Positions 1 to 12,879 of a stretch of DNA of 64,000 nucleotides are shown one piece after another. Within the stretch, counting starts at the first letter, position 1. The number at the start of each line of letters is the position of its first letter. The translations under genes and the position numbers were made by a program. The DNA lies in NCBI RefSeq assembly GCF_035582795.1, contig NC_134367.1, positions 84,861,062-84,925,061 of the forward strand, written 5' to 3'. The stretch comes from Mycteria americana (Eukaryota > Chordata > Aves > Ciconiiformes > Ciconiidae). The notes under the pieces were generated by a model. The model had not been told where the DNA came from. It made no database searches and saw only the letters and a list, made by a program, of their open reading frames with translations.

Positions 1-3000
1 TTTTTTAATTGTGTCTTAGAATTTCTAATCTAGTTAATGGCCCTTCCAGCCCATCTTGTGTAAAGAAACGAGCATGTGGCATGTACTGAAGGAGGATCAA
101 CACTGACACACCGACAGATGCGCTTATTGGCACAAGAGACTAGATTAGGTTTTGGACTGGGTTTTTTTACTTGTTAGCTAGCCAGCAGCAACTTGCTTTT
201 TTGGAGGGGAAGGGAGGGATCAAACAATTGCTGCAGAGGGATATTAGTTCCCTGGCACTTCATCTTCTTCCATTACAGATTCTTTGCTTGAACAAGAGAC
301 AATGCTGCCATTCCTTCCCCCTGACTCACTGGCAATTCTTTATCCATCTCTGGTTTGCTGCTTTGGAGATTTTTTTGGCTGGAGTTTGATCAGCCCAGCC
401 TGCCCTTTTATTCTCTCTCTCCATATTTTCCAACACTTCTGTCTCCTTCAGCACTTCCCAAAGCTCCTCTGTGTAGTGGAAGTCTGCAAGTTAACCAAAA
501 GTTAAATATATTCCGCTTGATACCGTGAGGTTTTGCTTGCCCATTTGAGGAACATGAGGAGTGAGCGCCTCGTATCGCGAGCACCCCAGCACACGTGGCG
601 GAGCGTGCAGCAAAGAAGGTGGAAAGTGGCTGTCTGCCGAGAGGGAGGCAGCTAACGTTTAACCGCATGCAGATGAAAGCCAGCTCTGTTCCCTTTCCTC
701 GGGAGCATTGTCCCACGGGTTGAGAGAGGGCTGTCCGCGGGAGGGGACAGGAGTCATTTAGAACAACCGAGTTCTAGCTGGTTGGAGGTGGTGGATTGCA
801 AAAGCCCCCGGAGCCTGGCCAGGATGCTGGCGATAACCCCTGCCTCAGCCGGGCTAGAAGTGCCACGGGAGCCCTCGTTCTGATGGTAGAGCGCTGCCGG
901 TGCCATGCCCTCCAGCCAGTCTCACGGTTTTTCGAAATCCAAGCGGCAGCTGAGCAGAGGCCGACGCGCACACCCCCCTCCCGCCCAGCCCACGAGTGCC
1001 CAGGCCAGCCCCCCTTTGCCACCTCTCCGCATCCCCGCTACACAGGCAAGTGAAATGGGGTAAAGGTTTGGGGCAACGTTGGCACGTCCAGCACCATAAC
1101 TGGGCTGCACTTTTTTTTAAACCTTTTGTCTTCTTTTGCTCTTCCCTCCCCTCCCTTCTGCCGTGTGCTGCACCTCTGTGCGTGGTCCCCAGCCCACGGG
1201 AGCCCCGGCCCCGCAGGGAGAAGCCGCTGCTCGGACGCCACGCCACTGTTTCAAGGGTGGCAGGAGCGGGGATGGTGACTTTCACCCAGCAAAGCAGAGA
1301 TGCCAGAGCCAGGGCTGCTCGCAGGGGGATGCCCATGTCCGGCTGGGTCGGTGGCTCTCCCGCAGCTGCCCAGCCGCAAGGCTGTGCCTCTCAGGGAGGC
1401 TATTCACGGAGCAAAGGGTTGGGCTGGGAAACCATCCCTGCTTGTGGCAGCAGCCCGGGCAATGCCGAGGGACACGTTTCCAGAAGACAGCAGTGGTCTG
1501 AAGAGCCCTTGCGAACACCTGGCTACGAAGGCAGCCGCTGCAGGGGTCAGAGGCATGCCGGCTGCCGTGCCTGCACCCTCCCCACGGTGGATGAATGCAC
1601 ACCACTTCCCTAGAGCAAACAAACAGGAGCGCCCCAGCCAAAACCCTCCGAGCCCGCAGGAGCAGCACCAGGTGAGGAAGAGAACAATCCACCCACCTAC
1701 GGGTGAGATGTCTATAAAAACAACCGCATAGGAAAGAGGCTAGCCACTTGAAGGGGCCAGTTAAGCAGGCAATAACGAGGCCTGCCCTGCTTCCACCCTC
1801 CGGAGAGCTGCCAGCCCTCAGCCTGGGAGCTCGTGTGTCCCAGGACGGAGCCAGAGGAGCCGCAAGGAGCCTCGCCGCCCCCTCTGAGGGCTTAAATAGC
1901 TAGCACGCTTCCCACGCACCCACGCCGAGGTGTCTCGCCGCTTCACCCAGCCAAGCTGCTCCTCCGATGGTTTTCCAAGCCCAGTGTATGTATTTTTTAA
2001 TTGGGTGAGCAGTGACGACCGAGACCAAAGCTGGTGAGGAGCAGGAGGGGTCTCATCCAGCCATACGTCCCCCTTGGGCCAGCGCTAGCATCCCTGCACC
2101 CAGCTGTGCCCTGGCCCCGGGTGCCACGGGAGGGCTCGGGGTCCCAGCCTGCCCCTGGGGCACAGCAGGCGTGCCGTGGAAAGCTAGTCCGTGCCCACGA
2201 AAACGACAGCCTACGGCCAGGTTTGTGCTGCAGGCTTTTGCTGGCACAACAGTGTCACTGAGGTGTGAGCAGGGACGCAGCCATCCAACTTGCCAAGGCG
2301 GGATACACCCGCAGCCCTGGGAGCGTTGCTGCAGCTCTGCGAGGAAGATGGGCCGGCACTTTTCAGTCCCGTGTCCCAAATGTCATCACATGGGTTTTGC
2401 TGAGCCTGGCGGTCTGAGCAGAGAGGTGGCTGGCCCCGGGACGAGGCGGCTGGCGGTGGTTCCTCTATCCAAAACTGCAGGTTGTTGGCTCAGGGCACGA
2501 ATGGCAGCAAAAGCGTCCATTTTTCTGCAGCGAGAGCAGAGGGACACCAGCTGCCAGCACGTGACCCGACCTGCAGTCCTGAACCCCTGGTTCAGCTCCC
2601 CGTGCGCAGGCAGGACAACCTGTCCTTGGTCACAGCCCTGCTTGACTCTGCGCCCTTCAGGTCCAGAACAAGTAACAACCAGCTCCCGGTGGGGCCGAGG
2701 GGCAAACAGCAGGGCCGTGAGCGAGAGCCGGGTGGGAGCTTCTGGCTCCAAGCCTGAGCGGGCTGGGGAGGAGAGGGAGGAGGCGGCGCAGCCACGGGAG
2801 CACCGCTCTCCAGAGAAGGGGTGCAGCGGGGGTGGCAGAGAGTGCACGAGCCAGTTCGTAATTGCCAGTTAGGGAATCAGCTATGCATTTAGGAGATGTT
2901 TCCTTGTGCCAGCCGTAGGTAGGCACCTAAAGGATTAGCAGCCTGACAGTGGGAGCAGTAGCCTTCCATCTTCTCCCGGCGGCCCACGGCGCTCACCCGT

Positions 3001-4268
3001 AGGTACGCTTGCACTCAGGCATGTCGACAAGCCCAGGGACAGCCCCTCTTCTTGAGACTGCAAAATGATGTGGTTTGAAAAGCCCCAAAATGCTGATTCC
3101 TCCCTCAGCAGGGACACGGTTCTCCAGAAATACAAAAATATTCCTTCCAAAACCTCCCTATCAAGCATGAGTCCATGGGGGAAAAAGGATACGCTGGACA
3201 GTAAAATACTGTAACTGTCTGTTAATGCCATTTGGGATGCTGTTGAAAGAATTTTGGAACAACCATGAGACTTTTTGGATGCTCAAACACTGAATGAGTC
3301 AAAAAATCATCTGTGTCCTACAGAGAAACATTTCAGAAAACAAAGCAATTGGCTTCTAGCAACGTGATGTAACCTTGGTTTTTCCTCCCCTTATTGTAAG
3401 TGCATCTCTGGGTGTTTGCTTTTAAAGCTGTATCCACTAATAATGTGCCTCTATATTTATTTAGAGATATGTCAAACAAGGAGCGCTTATCCGTAGCTCC
3501 AGGCAACCCAACAATTTTAATACATAAACAGCTACATAAATGAGTCTTATAATCATCCAACAAAAGCTTCGGCAACAAAGAACCCCATGTGCACACCTTC
3601 TCTTCTCAGGATGCTCAAAATTCGGCATCCACTTCAGCAGCCAAGGAGAATAAACAAGCTTTCCAAGGGAACCAGCTCAGGTTATTACAGATCAAATGGA
3701 AGAACAAGTTGTTTGCCTTTTCTTAACTTAAAAAAAACAACCCACAAATGGAAAAACACGGGCCAGATTTTCAAGCAAGCTCGGCACTTTGCCTGCCTAA
3801 ATTACACTTACATGCAAGTGCATGCAAATGTGTCGTTTCCCTGGTCATTTGCCTGAACTGCATCCACATTTTCCTCAAATGCCTCCTTGAGCATGCCGGG
3901 ACACGCGTGAGCAGCCTCCCCAGCCTTTCAGAAATCAGAGCATGGGCACGCTGGTGGGAACAGAGGAAACACCTGCATTCCTCCGCAGCACAAATGCAGC
4001 CAAAATAATGATGAGTCTGAAGAAAGTCCAAGCCGAGGCAAAGGTCAGGGTGCCGGGACTTCGCAGAGCTCAGGGGGCTCGGCTCGACACTTGGCAGGAG
4101 GGAGCCTTATCCCCTTGTGCTTTTACACGTATTTTACTGCGCGAGGTGGGGAAAAAAAAGCCAAACAAAAATAAGCAAACATTTTCAGCCTCTGCTGCAG
4201 TCCATAGACGGGTGACTAAACACCGCTGGTGATTGCTAGCCCCCATCAAAGCTTGCTGCTGTTAGCTT
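1..4268. other. GC-rich intergenic DNA, no gene recognised
   Basis: No exon, repeat family or RNA gene is recognisable here. Many frames of 60-290 codons are open, on both strands over the same bases (for example 854-1336 minus against 996-1613 plus, and 2012-2872 plus against 2386-2847 minus). Their predicted proteins are rich in Pro, Ala, Arg, Gly and Ser and match no family I know, which is what GC-rich non-coding DNA with few stop codons gives. CpG density rises locally around 780-1340. From 3230 to 3800 the sequence becomes AT-rich. Confidence 0.6.
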
Positions 4269-4680
4269 GGTCCCTTTCGGGGAGACGAGGGGCTGTGGGA
4301 GGTGAAGGGAGCTGCGCCGCGGGGCGCGACTGACGCCCCTCTTCCACGGGCAAGCGACCGTGCCCCCGCGCGGTGCCAGCCGCTGCTTCGGGCCAAACCC
4401 TGCTCTCGGCCCCGCTGGTGAAAAGCCAAAAACCGCGCTTGCCGAAACCTTGCAGGCCCTTTCAGGCGCACCCCCTCCCGTGAAATACTGATGGTGATGT
4501 TTTGGCTGGCCGGGCTGGGGCTGGGGAGGCCCTGGTTTCCCCCGGGGAGATGCCGCTGGTCTCCCAGCTGGGCATCACCCGCCCCGCATCCAGGAGAGCT
4601 GTGAGCAGGGGACCGCACCGGAGGCAGCGAGGAGGCTCTGCCTCCAAGCCGAAACTCTCTTTTCTCTTCCTGGCTGGGAG
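4269..4680. promoter_or_regulatory. Short CpG-island-like block, no gene attached
   Basis: CpG density is high, roughly twenty CpGs in the first 190 bases (4269-4460) by hand count, in DNA of clearly more than 60% GC. The surroundings at 3.2-4.1 kb are AT-rich and CpG-poor, so the edge is sharp. In bird genomes such blocks are often promoters or constitutive enhancers. No coding exon or convincing first exon is visible next to it, so the role is open. Confidence 0.45.
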
Positions 4681-7600
4681 TTACATGCAAAAAAAGTACA
4701 ACAAAGCACCACAAGGGAGAAGGGGAAGAAAACCCTCAGTTCAGCTTAGATGCCTTTATTTTTTAATCCTCCTCCCTCCATCTGTCTGATGCCCAAAGGA
4801 AAAAATAAAGTGCTCGGACGGGCGCGTTCGGTGCGAGTCCCCGTCCCTCCCTTCCTGCTCCCCCTCGCTGCAGCGCAAGAGGAAAAGCACTTGAAAGGCT
4901 CTCGGGGGGCGGCGGTGAGGATGTCTGCTTTGCCTCCACTCGTGCCGCTCTTCCTCTCGTAGCTTTTCTGACATCCAAAGAGGAAAAAGGCAGTCCCGTC
5001 TCCCGCACCCAGGTGCCTCTCTCACACACACACAGACGAGCACGTTCCCATTCAAAACAAGATTGCAAAGCATTGAACTCGTCCCTGAATGTAACCCTGC
5101 TAGCTTGAACAGCCCTGCTGGCTCCTGCCTTGGGCAAGGTTTCAGTTTTCCTGTGGCTTGATGACGTGATTTGGGCAGGATTTATGAGGCTTGCAAAAAA
5201 GCACAATTAAATCTAATGGGGAATGGAGGGGATTATTTTTTCCCTCTCTCTCTCTCTTTTCATTGCTGGCTTCTAGGACCCAGGCAATGAGTTGGCAAAA
5301 GTCTGCCGTGTTGGCTGGAGCCTGAATTTCTAGCCAAAAAACTTTGCTCCAGGCCTAGTTAAGTTAATTTCCTAAAGTTTTTAAAAAACGTTCTTTGCTG
5401 TAAGCTGACTGAGAAGCCATTGACATTTCAGTTGAAGAGCAATCAACATACAGGACCTGACGGGCCAAAGCCGTCTCCGCTGTAACTCTGCTGTGGATGC
5501 GGCAACGCAGCTGCCGCCGGTGAGGAAACCAGCTCGGGTGGATGTGCTGGCAGGTAAGGCGGGCAGGGAGGAGAAGCCAGCGTGGGACTGAAATATCCCC
5601 TCCGCTTCCACCAGGAGAAGAGGCATCCCTCCGGGAAGGGACCCGCTCGGGTCCCTGCCCGACCCCAAGCGCTCAAAGGACGGACGTACCCAAACTCAAC
5701 AGGAACGGGCGCAACCTCCCCTGGAAACCACGCGTGCTGGGAAAGATAAAGCCGGCATCCCAGCTTTGCGCTTTGACTCCTGTTTAATAAATAATAGCGG
5801 CGCGGGTTGGAACTGTGTCAGCTGTGTCATTTCAGGTAAGAAAGACTTGTGTTTTCTAGGTACCGGCTCTGTAAATCCCCGAGGAGCGTGCTGCCAACGC
5901 AAGCAGGGGTCACGCTGTGTTCAGCAAGGCACGTGCGCATCGACAGTCACGTGCGCCCGGGCATATGCATTTCTCTCTCCCGTGGAAACTTAACTTCAGA
6001 TCTCGTGGGCTGAGTTTCTTAATCCAAAACAAAGGTCAAACAGAAAGTACGTGGCTTTGTTTTATCTACGGAGAAATGCGGCCATCAGGCTTTCCAAAAG
6101 CATCAGCAAGTTCTGCATGTCCACGGTTAAACCCCTCAGAAAAGCGCTGCGCCCTGCCCTCCCAAAGGCACCCCTGTGGGGCTGCCGGGCTGGCAGTGCC
6201 GGAGCCAGGCGTCCGGCGCAGCAGCAGCCAGCCCGGCACCACCTCTGGCAGGGCCGGGTCCCCGGGAGCCGGGCACCGGGCGAGCTCAGAAAAGGCGCAT
6301 CCTCTGAGGATGTCAGCCCGCTTGGATTATTTACTGCTTTCTCACTACATTACTGAAAAAGAGAGTGAGAAAAAAACCCTCCCGACTCGCCCAAAGAGGA
6401 AACGAAAAGGGAAACTTTGAGATTTCTCATCCCTCCAGAAAGCCCCTCGGCCGGGTGCAAACGTGGTCATGGCAGCCGCCCCGCTCGCCGCCCGCAGCGC
6501 TGCCGTCCCGTCAGGCCTTGCACCGCCTCGATCCTGATATCAATAAGGAAGTACAATCGCTTAACCGCAAAGCCAGTTTCTTTTCTAAGCCCTCGCATTG
6601 CCTCAGAAGGTTTTTAAACAAGACGCTTTCCTGTTTTTGAAACCTGTGCATCCGTATGGTTTGCAGGTTACTCAAATAACCTTATCACTTGAAGCAACGC
6701 TGGCATGAATTTCAAAACTGCTCGCCGCGATGCTCCCCTCCCCTCTCCACACATATCTATTTACTCACACGGCGCCTTATTTACAGTATCTTCTTGCTAA
6801 CTGCTGACACAGAAGAAAAAAAAAAACCCTCGGTTACACATTAAGCTTTATCGTTGAAGTATTCATGGCAGACGGTGTCCAAACAGAGTTAACTGACTGA
6901 CCTTAGCTTCGGGTAAGCCACACAAGAGGGAAATTTCTATCGCAATCTGCTTGCACGGGCAGGGCTCCTTCAGCACCACCAGCCTTTTCATCTCCTCCTC
7001 ACCTTCATCTGGGCTAAAAAGGCTTTTCAAAGAAAACACGGTTTTGTTTTCAGAAAACCGAGTGAAGTAGAGCTGGCTCCTTGTAAGATCGTTAAAGGAG
7101 GAATTACCAGAAGGAGAGGTTTGCTGGTAAACGTAAGGCATGGAGAGGGCTGCCTGTAGTACAAATCCTGACCTAAAATCCATGCGGCCTGCAAGTCAAA
7201 ACTAACTCTTCTGCCGAAAGGGGGAAAACGAAGAAATCTGCCGTACAAGAACATGCCGTACAGAGGGTCTGGAAAATCCAGAAATCAGCTTCAGTACGCC
7301 TGTTTTGTACAGCAGCTTTGGAAAGATCTGCCAAACGTAACAGTTTCATTTGACAGTCATCTTCTGGCTTAACTTCTGAGCTGGCTGGTGGCCATCTCGC
7401 ATTGCACAATAAATGCCTGCAAAATTAATCATAAGCTCCCTGCCCGGAGCTCCCGGTGCTCCTCTCCTGAAGGGTACCTGCAGCCTGCTCCGAAACCCTG
7501 CCAGCAGCTCAACTTCTGTTTTCATTAATGGCCCAGCCGGCGAGGGAGGACAAACCGTCACAAAAACAACCCGTGAACTTTATTCTTCCACTCCTGCTTC

Positions 7601-7846
7601 TGCAATCTGCCGGCTGAGCCGTTTACCTTCGTATACACTTCGTGACAGCCACGTGAGAGTAAGGCACACAGGCAGTTATCTAAACCTCACACTTCGCAGC
7701 CTTCCTTCTCACAGCTAACACTTAGCTTGCGAAGAAAGTCGTATGGTCAGGCCCAGCGAAAGAAGAACCAAGAGCTGCTCTCAGATGAACGTACCCCAGT
7801 CCTCTCCCTCCAGTAAATCTACTACCGCCGATTCGGTAGGGGTGCG
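4681..7846. other. Intergenic DNA with a CT dinucleotide run
   Basis: No gene is recognised. The stretch alternates between GC-rich pieces (5450-5750, 6100-6300, 6450-6540) and AT-rich pieces (5200-5400, 6650-6850). A short pure CT run lies at 5244-5257. Open frames of 60-170 codons occur in conflicting orientations and show no known domain. Confidence 0.55.
5244..5257. repeat. (CT)n microsatellite
   Basis: Seven CT dinucleotides in a row, flanked by T-rich DNA on both sides. It is an ordinary simple repeat that may vary in length between individuals. Confidence 0.8.
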
Positions 7847-7849
7847 GTG

Positions 7850-8450
7850 AGGTCCCCGTGCTGCAACGCTGGCTGCACACGTTGGTTCTGTCAGCGGGGA
7901 CTAATAGGAAGGGTAAAGAGACGGAGCGGATCTGTCGTTTGTGAAAACCGCTGCCTGGCCAGCGCTGCCCTGGGAGCGTGGTGCCCAGGGCACGGAGGGC
8001 GACGTCCCTGCGCTAGTCCCGTTCCTGCCGCTCCCGGGATAAACCGCGTCCCGCTCCCCTGCTCCAGCGTCCCCCTCCGTAAAATGACTTTCTCCTGCCG
8101 AGCAAGCTGCTCTGCAGCTGGGAGGGAAAGCCGCCCTGCCCTGTTTCTTATCCCCAGCACGCAGTGCCAGCGCTGGGGGATGCCTTTCCCCGCCGCCCCT
8201 GCCCCACGGCTGCGCAGCCCGCGCTCTGGCGACCTCGTGAATGGCTTTGCACCTCGCCTGCCACGGGGGTCTCTCCCTCCGTGAACTGGACGGAGAGCTC
8301 GGGCTCGGGCAGCCCCCAGGCCCCCTGAGCACACGGGGCTCTCGCCCGGCTTGCACCGGGCGGCTGCAGTGGCACTGCCGGCCCCGGGCTCTCCCGCAAG
8401 GAAGCGGCCACCGAATCCCGGGTGCCGTCTCTTTTCCCTGCAACTCGAAT
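7850..8450. promoter_or_regulatory. Orphan CpG island
   Basis: Hand counting gives about five to seven CpGs per 60 bases over most of this 600-bp block, at roughly 65% GC. That is close to the number expected without CpG depletion. The block stops abruptly at about 8450, where AT-rich DNA begins. Open frames on both strands (7847-8284 plus, 7901-8701 minus, 7891-8334 minus) overlap each other and resemble no protein family. A promoter of an unannotated non-coding transcript or a GC-rich enhancer is the natural reading. The sequence shows no transcript structure that would decide. Confidence 0.55.
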
Positions 8451-11400
8451 GGAATTGTTCCTTTAAAAAAATAAGCGAATTGCATTCCTGCTACGTTAAT
8501 TAGTTCCTCCGATATAGTGCTCTTCTTCCAATAGGCTAAATTGAATTGATCACACAAACACCCCAGCAAAATACCAAAAAACCCCAAGCGGGATTTAAAC
8601 ATCTCCAGAAGAGAGAAAGATGGTATTTTCCTAACACCTCGAATAACAAAACACAAAGGAATAAAAGAAATGTGATTAAAACCAGAGATAGCAAGCAGCA
8701 CACATTTTATTGCTATGTTTTCACTTCTTATTTCTTTTTAACAAGGATAAAAATTAACTTGTGCAACCTCCGCCAGGAAGTGAGTGGATCTTTGAACTCT
8801 GCCATCTGGCTAGAGGAATCTGTATTTTCGTCGCCTCGGGTTACAGGTTAATCCTGCCAATTTTTATTATTTGTAGAGGTAGCTGGCCCCTCGGAAGCTT
8901 TTATAGCCTCTGTCACAGAGAAGATTGCTGCCGAGCAAAACACACGCGCGAAATACTGGGGTCAGCGTGGCGAGGACGTGGAGCAGGGAGGAAAGGGGGG
9001 GTGGGGGGGGAGATGACAGTTCTGGCTAATCTAAAATTATCCTCTTTATTACAAGCGAAGACGTTGCAACATGTGCTGGTGCCTTTGCCTCGCGTTGCAA
9101 GTCAGCGCAGGCAGGAAGGCTGGGCGCTCCCCGCTCGTGGCGGAGGCCGAGCCCGAGCATGCCCGGCAGCTGGGGAGCCCACGTGAGGACAACAGCATCC
9201 AGCTCCATCTGGTGCCGTGCTCCCGCCTCCCCCGGGCACTTCTCCATCTCGTCTTGCAAGCAGCTGGATCAATTTACTCTAGCCTACGGTGCGCTGCACA
9301 GGCACAGACTGAAATTATTACTCATGGAAATCCCCTCCGTCTCAGTGCTTTGAAGGAGGAATCAGGTAGCTTTCAAGCTCCTGACAGTTAATAGCCTTTG
9401 GTCGAGGGAGAACGGTGCAAACACGCTGGAAGTGATGGGTTTCAAAACAGCTCGCTTAGTTTCTAGTGAATTAAAGGGAGTGGGCGGCTGAGGTACACAG
9501 TAATATTATCCAGCACAGTGTGGTCTTCATTGACGTCAGCAGGACGGGTTTTTTTCCTCTCTTTCTCTCTGCCTGCCTCCCAAAAAGAGGCACATGGAGG
9601 CTAACTCTGTGACAGAAGCATGGCTCATACCACCCAGAGAACCTCCAGCTTTCCATCAACAAAGCCAGAGCGCAGATGCTACCATATTGCGAATGAGCAG
9701 CACCAAAATATATGCAAGTCATTTCAGAGGAGGAAAAAAGCTGTTGGAAACAGAAATCTTGAGGACTTACAGTATGTATTTCTCTTCGTGTTGCATGATT
9801 AACCGTTCTGACTAAGACAACGCTCTTCCTGTGGCTAAGAACACATCCTCATCTCAGATTTTGCTTGAAATAGCGTATTTGACCATGACCCCTCCCCACA
9901 ACTGCTGTGCCCGTCCCAGCATAGCTCTGTGGTGTCTGCGACTGTTTTTTCAGTCTCACCGAACACATCATTTTCTCTGAGGCTCCCGTCCTGTAGGCTG
10001 GAGGCATTATACAATAGCTGCCAGCTTTGCATTGAAAATACGCCAAGAAGTTCAGCAGAAAAATTTTGCTACGCTTTCAGCGAGCTTTTCAAAATGCAAT
10101 TTCTGCATACGAGCGTGTGCAGGTGTGCACTTGCAACCTTTTCATACGCCATTATTTGTATACTAAATAAAAGGCGGTTGGACAGCAAATAAAAGGATGT
10201 CCAACGCTGAAGTGTTGCAGGTAGGAAAAGGGACCCACCCTAGGCCCAAAGCTATCACCTTCCAGGTGAAACGTAACACTACAGTGCCCACATTTTCTAT
10301 GTAAAAAACACGAAACACAGAAAGTGTTCGGGCCAGAATATTTTTAGGGTTGCAAAAGACAAAGGGGACTTTTTAATAACAAAAATGTGCACTGAAGCTG
10401 CTGTGCCAGGTTCTGACTCAACACAGACACATGCATACTTCTCAAAGTGGAAGATTTTTCCAGTAATCGAGTGGACTGAATGAGCTCATCGTGACCCACT
10501 GAGCAAGTTTTCTTAGTATTCGTTTTGAGCAAGAGAACAGCTTTAATCAGTGTTTGCACTCAGTTGACTTTTCCCCCCTCTTCCCAAACTTTCGTTCCTT
10601 TCATGAAACACCCTTTCCATTAGGCTCCTCTTGGTAAAAGGATCAATTTTTTCCTCGATGCGGCCACAGGACTTAAGTAAATATCACTGAAGCATTCAAA
10701 ATCAGAGGTGTTAATGAAACGATACTGCAGGCATCGTGGAGTTGCAGGATCACCAGGGCAGGGAAGGGAAGGGAAAAAAGGACTGTCCAGGAAAGCCGAG
10801 AGACACGGTGGTTTCACAGAACGCCACAAAGACAGACAGTGCATCGTTGTGCAGGAGGCTGAGGGGACGTGTGAAAGTGGAAGACCATGACTCACTGCAA
10901 ACAAATTATGCGAACACCGACTTTGGCACATTCTTCTTGTCCTGCCGTACCCTGATCTCCCGACTTCCTTATGGTCATCCCTGCAACTTGGTGGCATTCT
11001 GCCTGCTGTTCTGAGGGGCGTTTTGTGCCGCGTGTTTAAAGCTAAACTATGAAACTTAACATGCTGCTGTGAAGGTTGAGGAAAAGGTCTTGAACCGAGT
11101 CATATTTGGCAGCAGTAGCTACGATTCCCTCGGGGCCGCAGCTACAGACGGCTTTGCTGCAAACACCGCGCCTCCTCGTGCGCCCGCCTTCGGGGAACGA
11201 GTCACAGATTTTTACAGATAAGTGTTGCACAGCGTTAGCCTTTTCTGCAGGGTTGCCTGCTGAGGTCCCTTTGACAGCAGTGTCTTTCAGGATCCATTCG
11301 CAGCCTTCATCGGTGCGTTTTGGAGAAAAGAACTGGAAGGAATTAATAGCTATCTGTAATTACGACTCAGTGTGGCAGAGCCCGCGGGTTAATGGAGCTC

Positions 11401-12879
11401 ATACCTGCAAGTTGCCGCTCCAGAGTTTTAGCCACCAACCTGTGCTCCCTTCTTCCTGCAAACGGCAAGTCCCTATCACTTTACGCAGTAGGCGAAGACG
11501 ATTACCCTCTGTACTTTGAGAGAAAAGGAGCGTTGGTGAATACGTAACTCTGCTAAGCAGCACTTTCATTTAAAAGAAAACACTCCCATTTTCACACCCA
11601 GCAGGTGCAGCCCAGGCGGCAGCCTGCTTTCTTCCATGGTCTCACCGAAGCGTAGGGAAGGCACCCAGAGCACCGCCTAGACGGCTTCAGGCTCTCCGAC
11701 CGAGCGTTTTAACAACTCAGCTGTGGCCGCAACGGTCTGCAGCACGATGTGCCCAGCCACAGCAGATGAGGTTGAAAGGAAATCCACAGGCTTCTCCAGT
11801 TCTCTTTTTCAGCTATGTTTGGAGATGTGGTCGAGTCCCGGCCACACCGATCTGCAGAGCTATCTTCAGACAGCCTTTGGCCACCCCACCACGTGAGAGC
11901 AGATCTTGAGCCCAAGTTTTAAGTTCCAAGCAAGGAGGCCCTGACGGTGAGAAACATCGCCCGGCTTGCTCAGCTTGGGCTGAGGTTGCCAACATACACT
12001 GGTTTCGTGGCACAGGATCCGACGGCAGCTGCCAACTCCTGTCACCCCGGCCATCAAACAGCCACGGGCCCGTCATGGCTCTGAGCCACCAGGCTGCACC
12101 ACTTGCCTGAAGGCGGGAACAAGACCGCCAGGCCGAGCAATGCCCTGTCACCCCCGGACAAATGCAAGCAAAACTGTTAGCCATCCCGCGAGCCAGGCCC
12201 CTTGAAAACGTCTGTTGTGATTGCCTCTGAGCAGCCCCGGTGAGAGGCACGTGGAGAGAGAGGGCTGCACATCTCAGCCGGCAGGCAAAGGGTCCTTTAC
12301 AGGGACGCCCCTGAACTATTATTACCTCCGCTCTCCTTCTTTACAAAGCCTTCAGAGAGCTTTCCAAGATGGTATTTTTGTGACCAAACAAAGGTCAGAG
12401 TCCCTGCTATGATAAATCAGGGCTGGTTTGGGGGCAGGTTCAGCTGACAGTCATCTGACCGGCGCAGCTGTGCACAAACCCTGAACCAGTTCCCTTCTCG
12501 TGTCTCTGTCAGACTGGGCACGAAGCTCAGACATCTGCTAGTTCCTGAATTACAGCGTGCACGCAATAACGGACATGCCCTGCTCGGGGAAGCTTGTGTT
12601 TATTATTTTCCAAGCTTTGCATCGACTACACACACAACCGGACCGCAGCGTCCGGTCACCGAATCTGCTGTGCGCAGCTGCCTCGGCTGCTAAAATGAAT
12701 GGTGACTTCGAAAGGCTGTGGCTTCCCTAGCAAAAAAAAAATAAAAATAAAGGAAAAAATTTGCATTTCCTCTTTTCCGTCTTGCCAAATCCTTCCCTTT
12801 GAGAAATTACGCGAAGCCCTGCTAAGTAGCACTGTACCTGTAAGGAGGGCAGCAGGCACAGCCATATCGCCCACCGCCG
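8451..12879. other. Intergenic DNA, no gene recognised
   Basis: It opens with AT-rich DNA (8451-8760), followed by mixed composition. A nearly pure G run lies at 8995-9010 and is listed separately. The piece around 11335-11375 contains TAATTA-type homeodomain cores. No coding exon or repeat family is recognised. Confidence 0.55.
8995..9010 (+). repeat. G-run, possible G-quadruplex
   Basis: Seven G, one T, then eight G in a row on the plus strand. The two runs are long enough to supply four G-triplets with very short loops, so an intramolecular quadruplex is possible. Runs like this are also frequent sequencing-error sites. Confidence 0.7.

Noticed and set aside
2012..2872. 286-codon open frame on the plus strand
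   Set aside because: Minus-strand frames are open over the same GC-rich bases, composition is Pro/Arg/Ser/Gly-rich, and there is no domain or splice structure.
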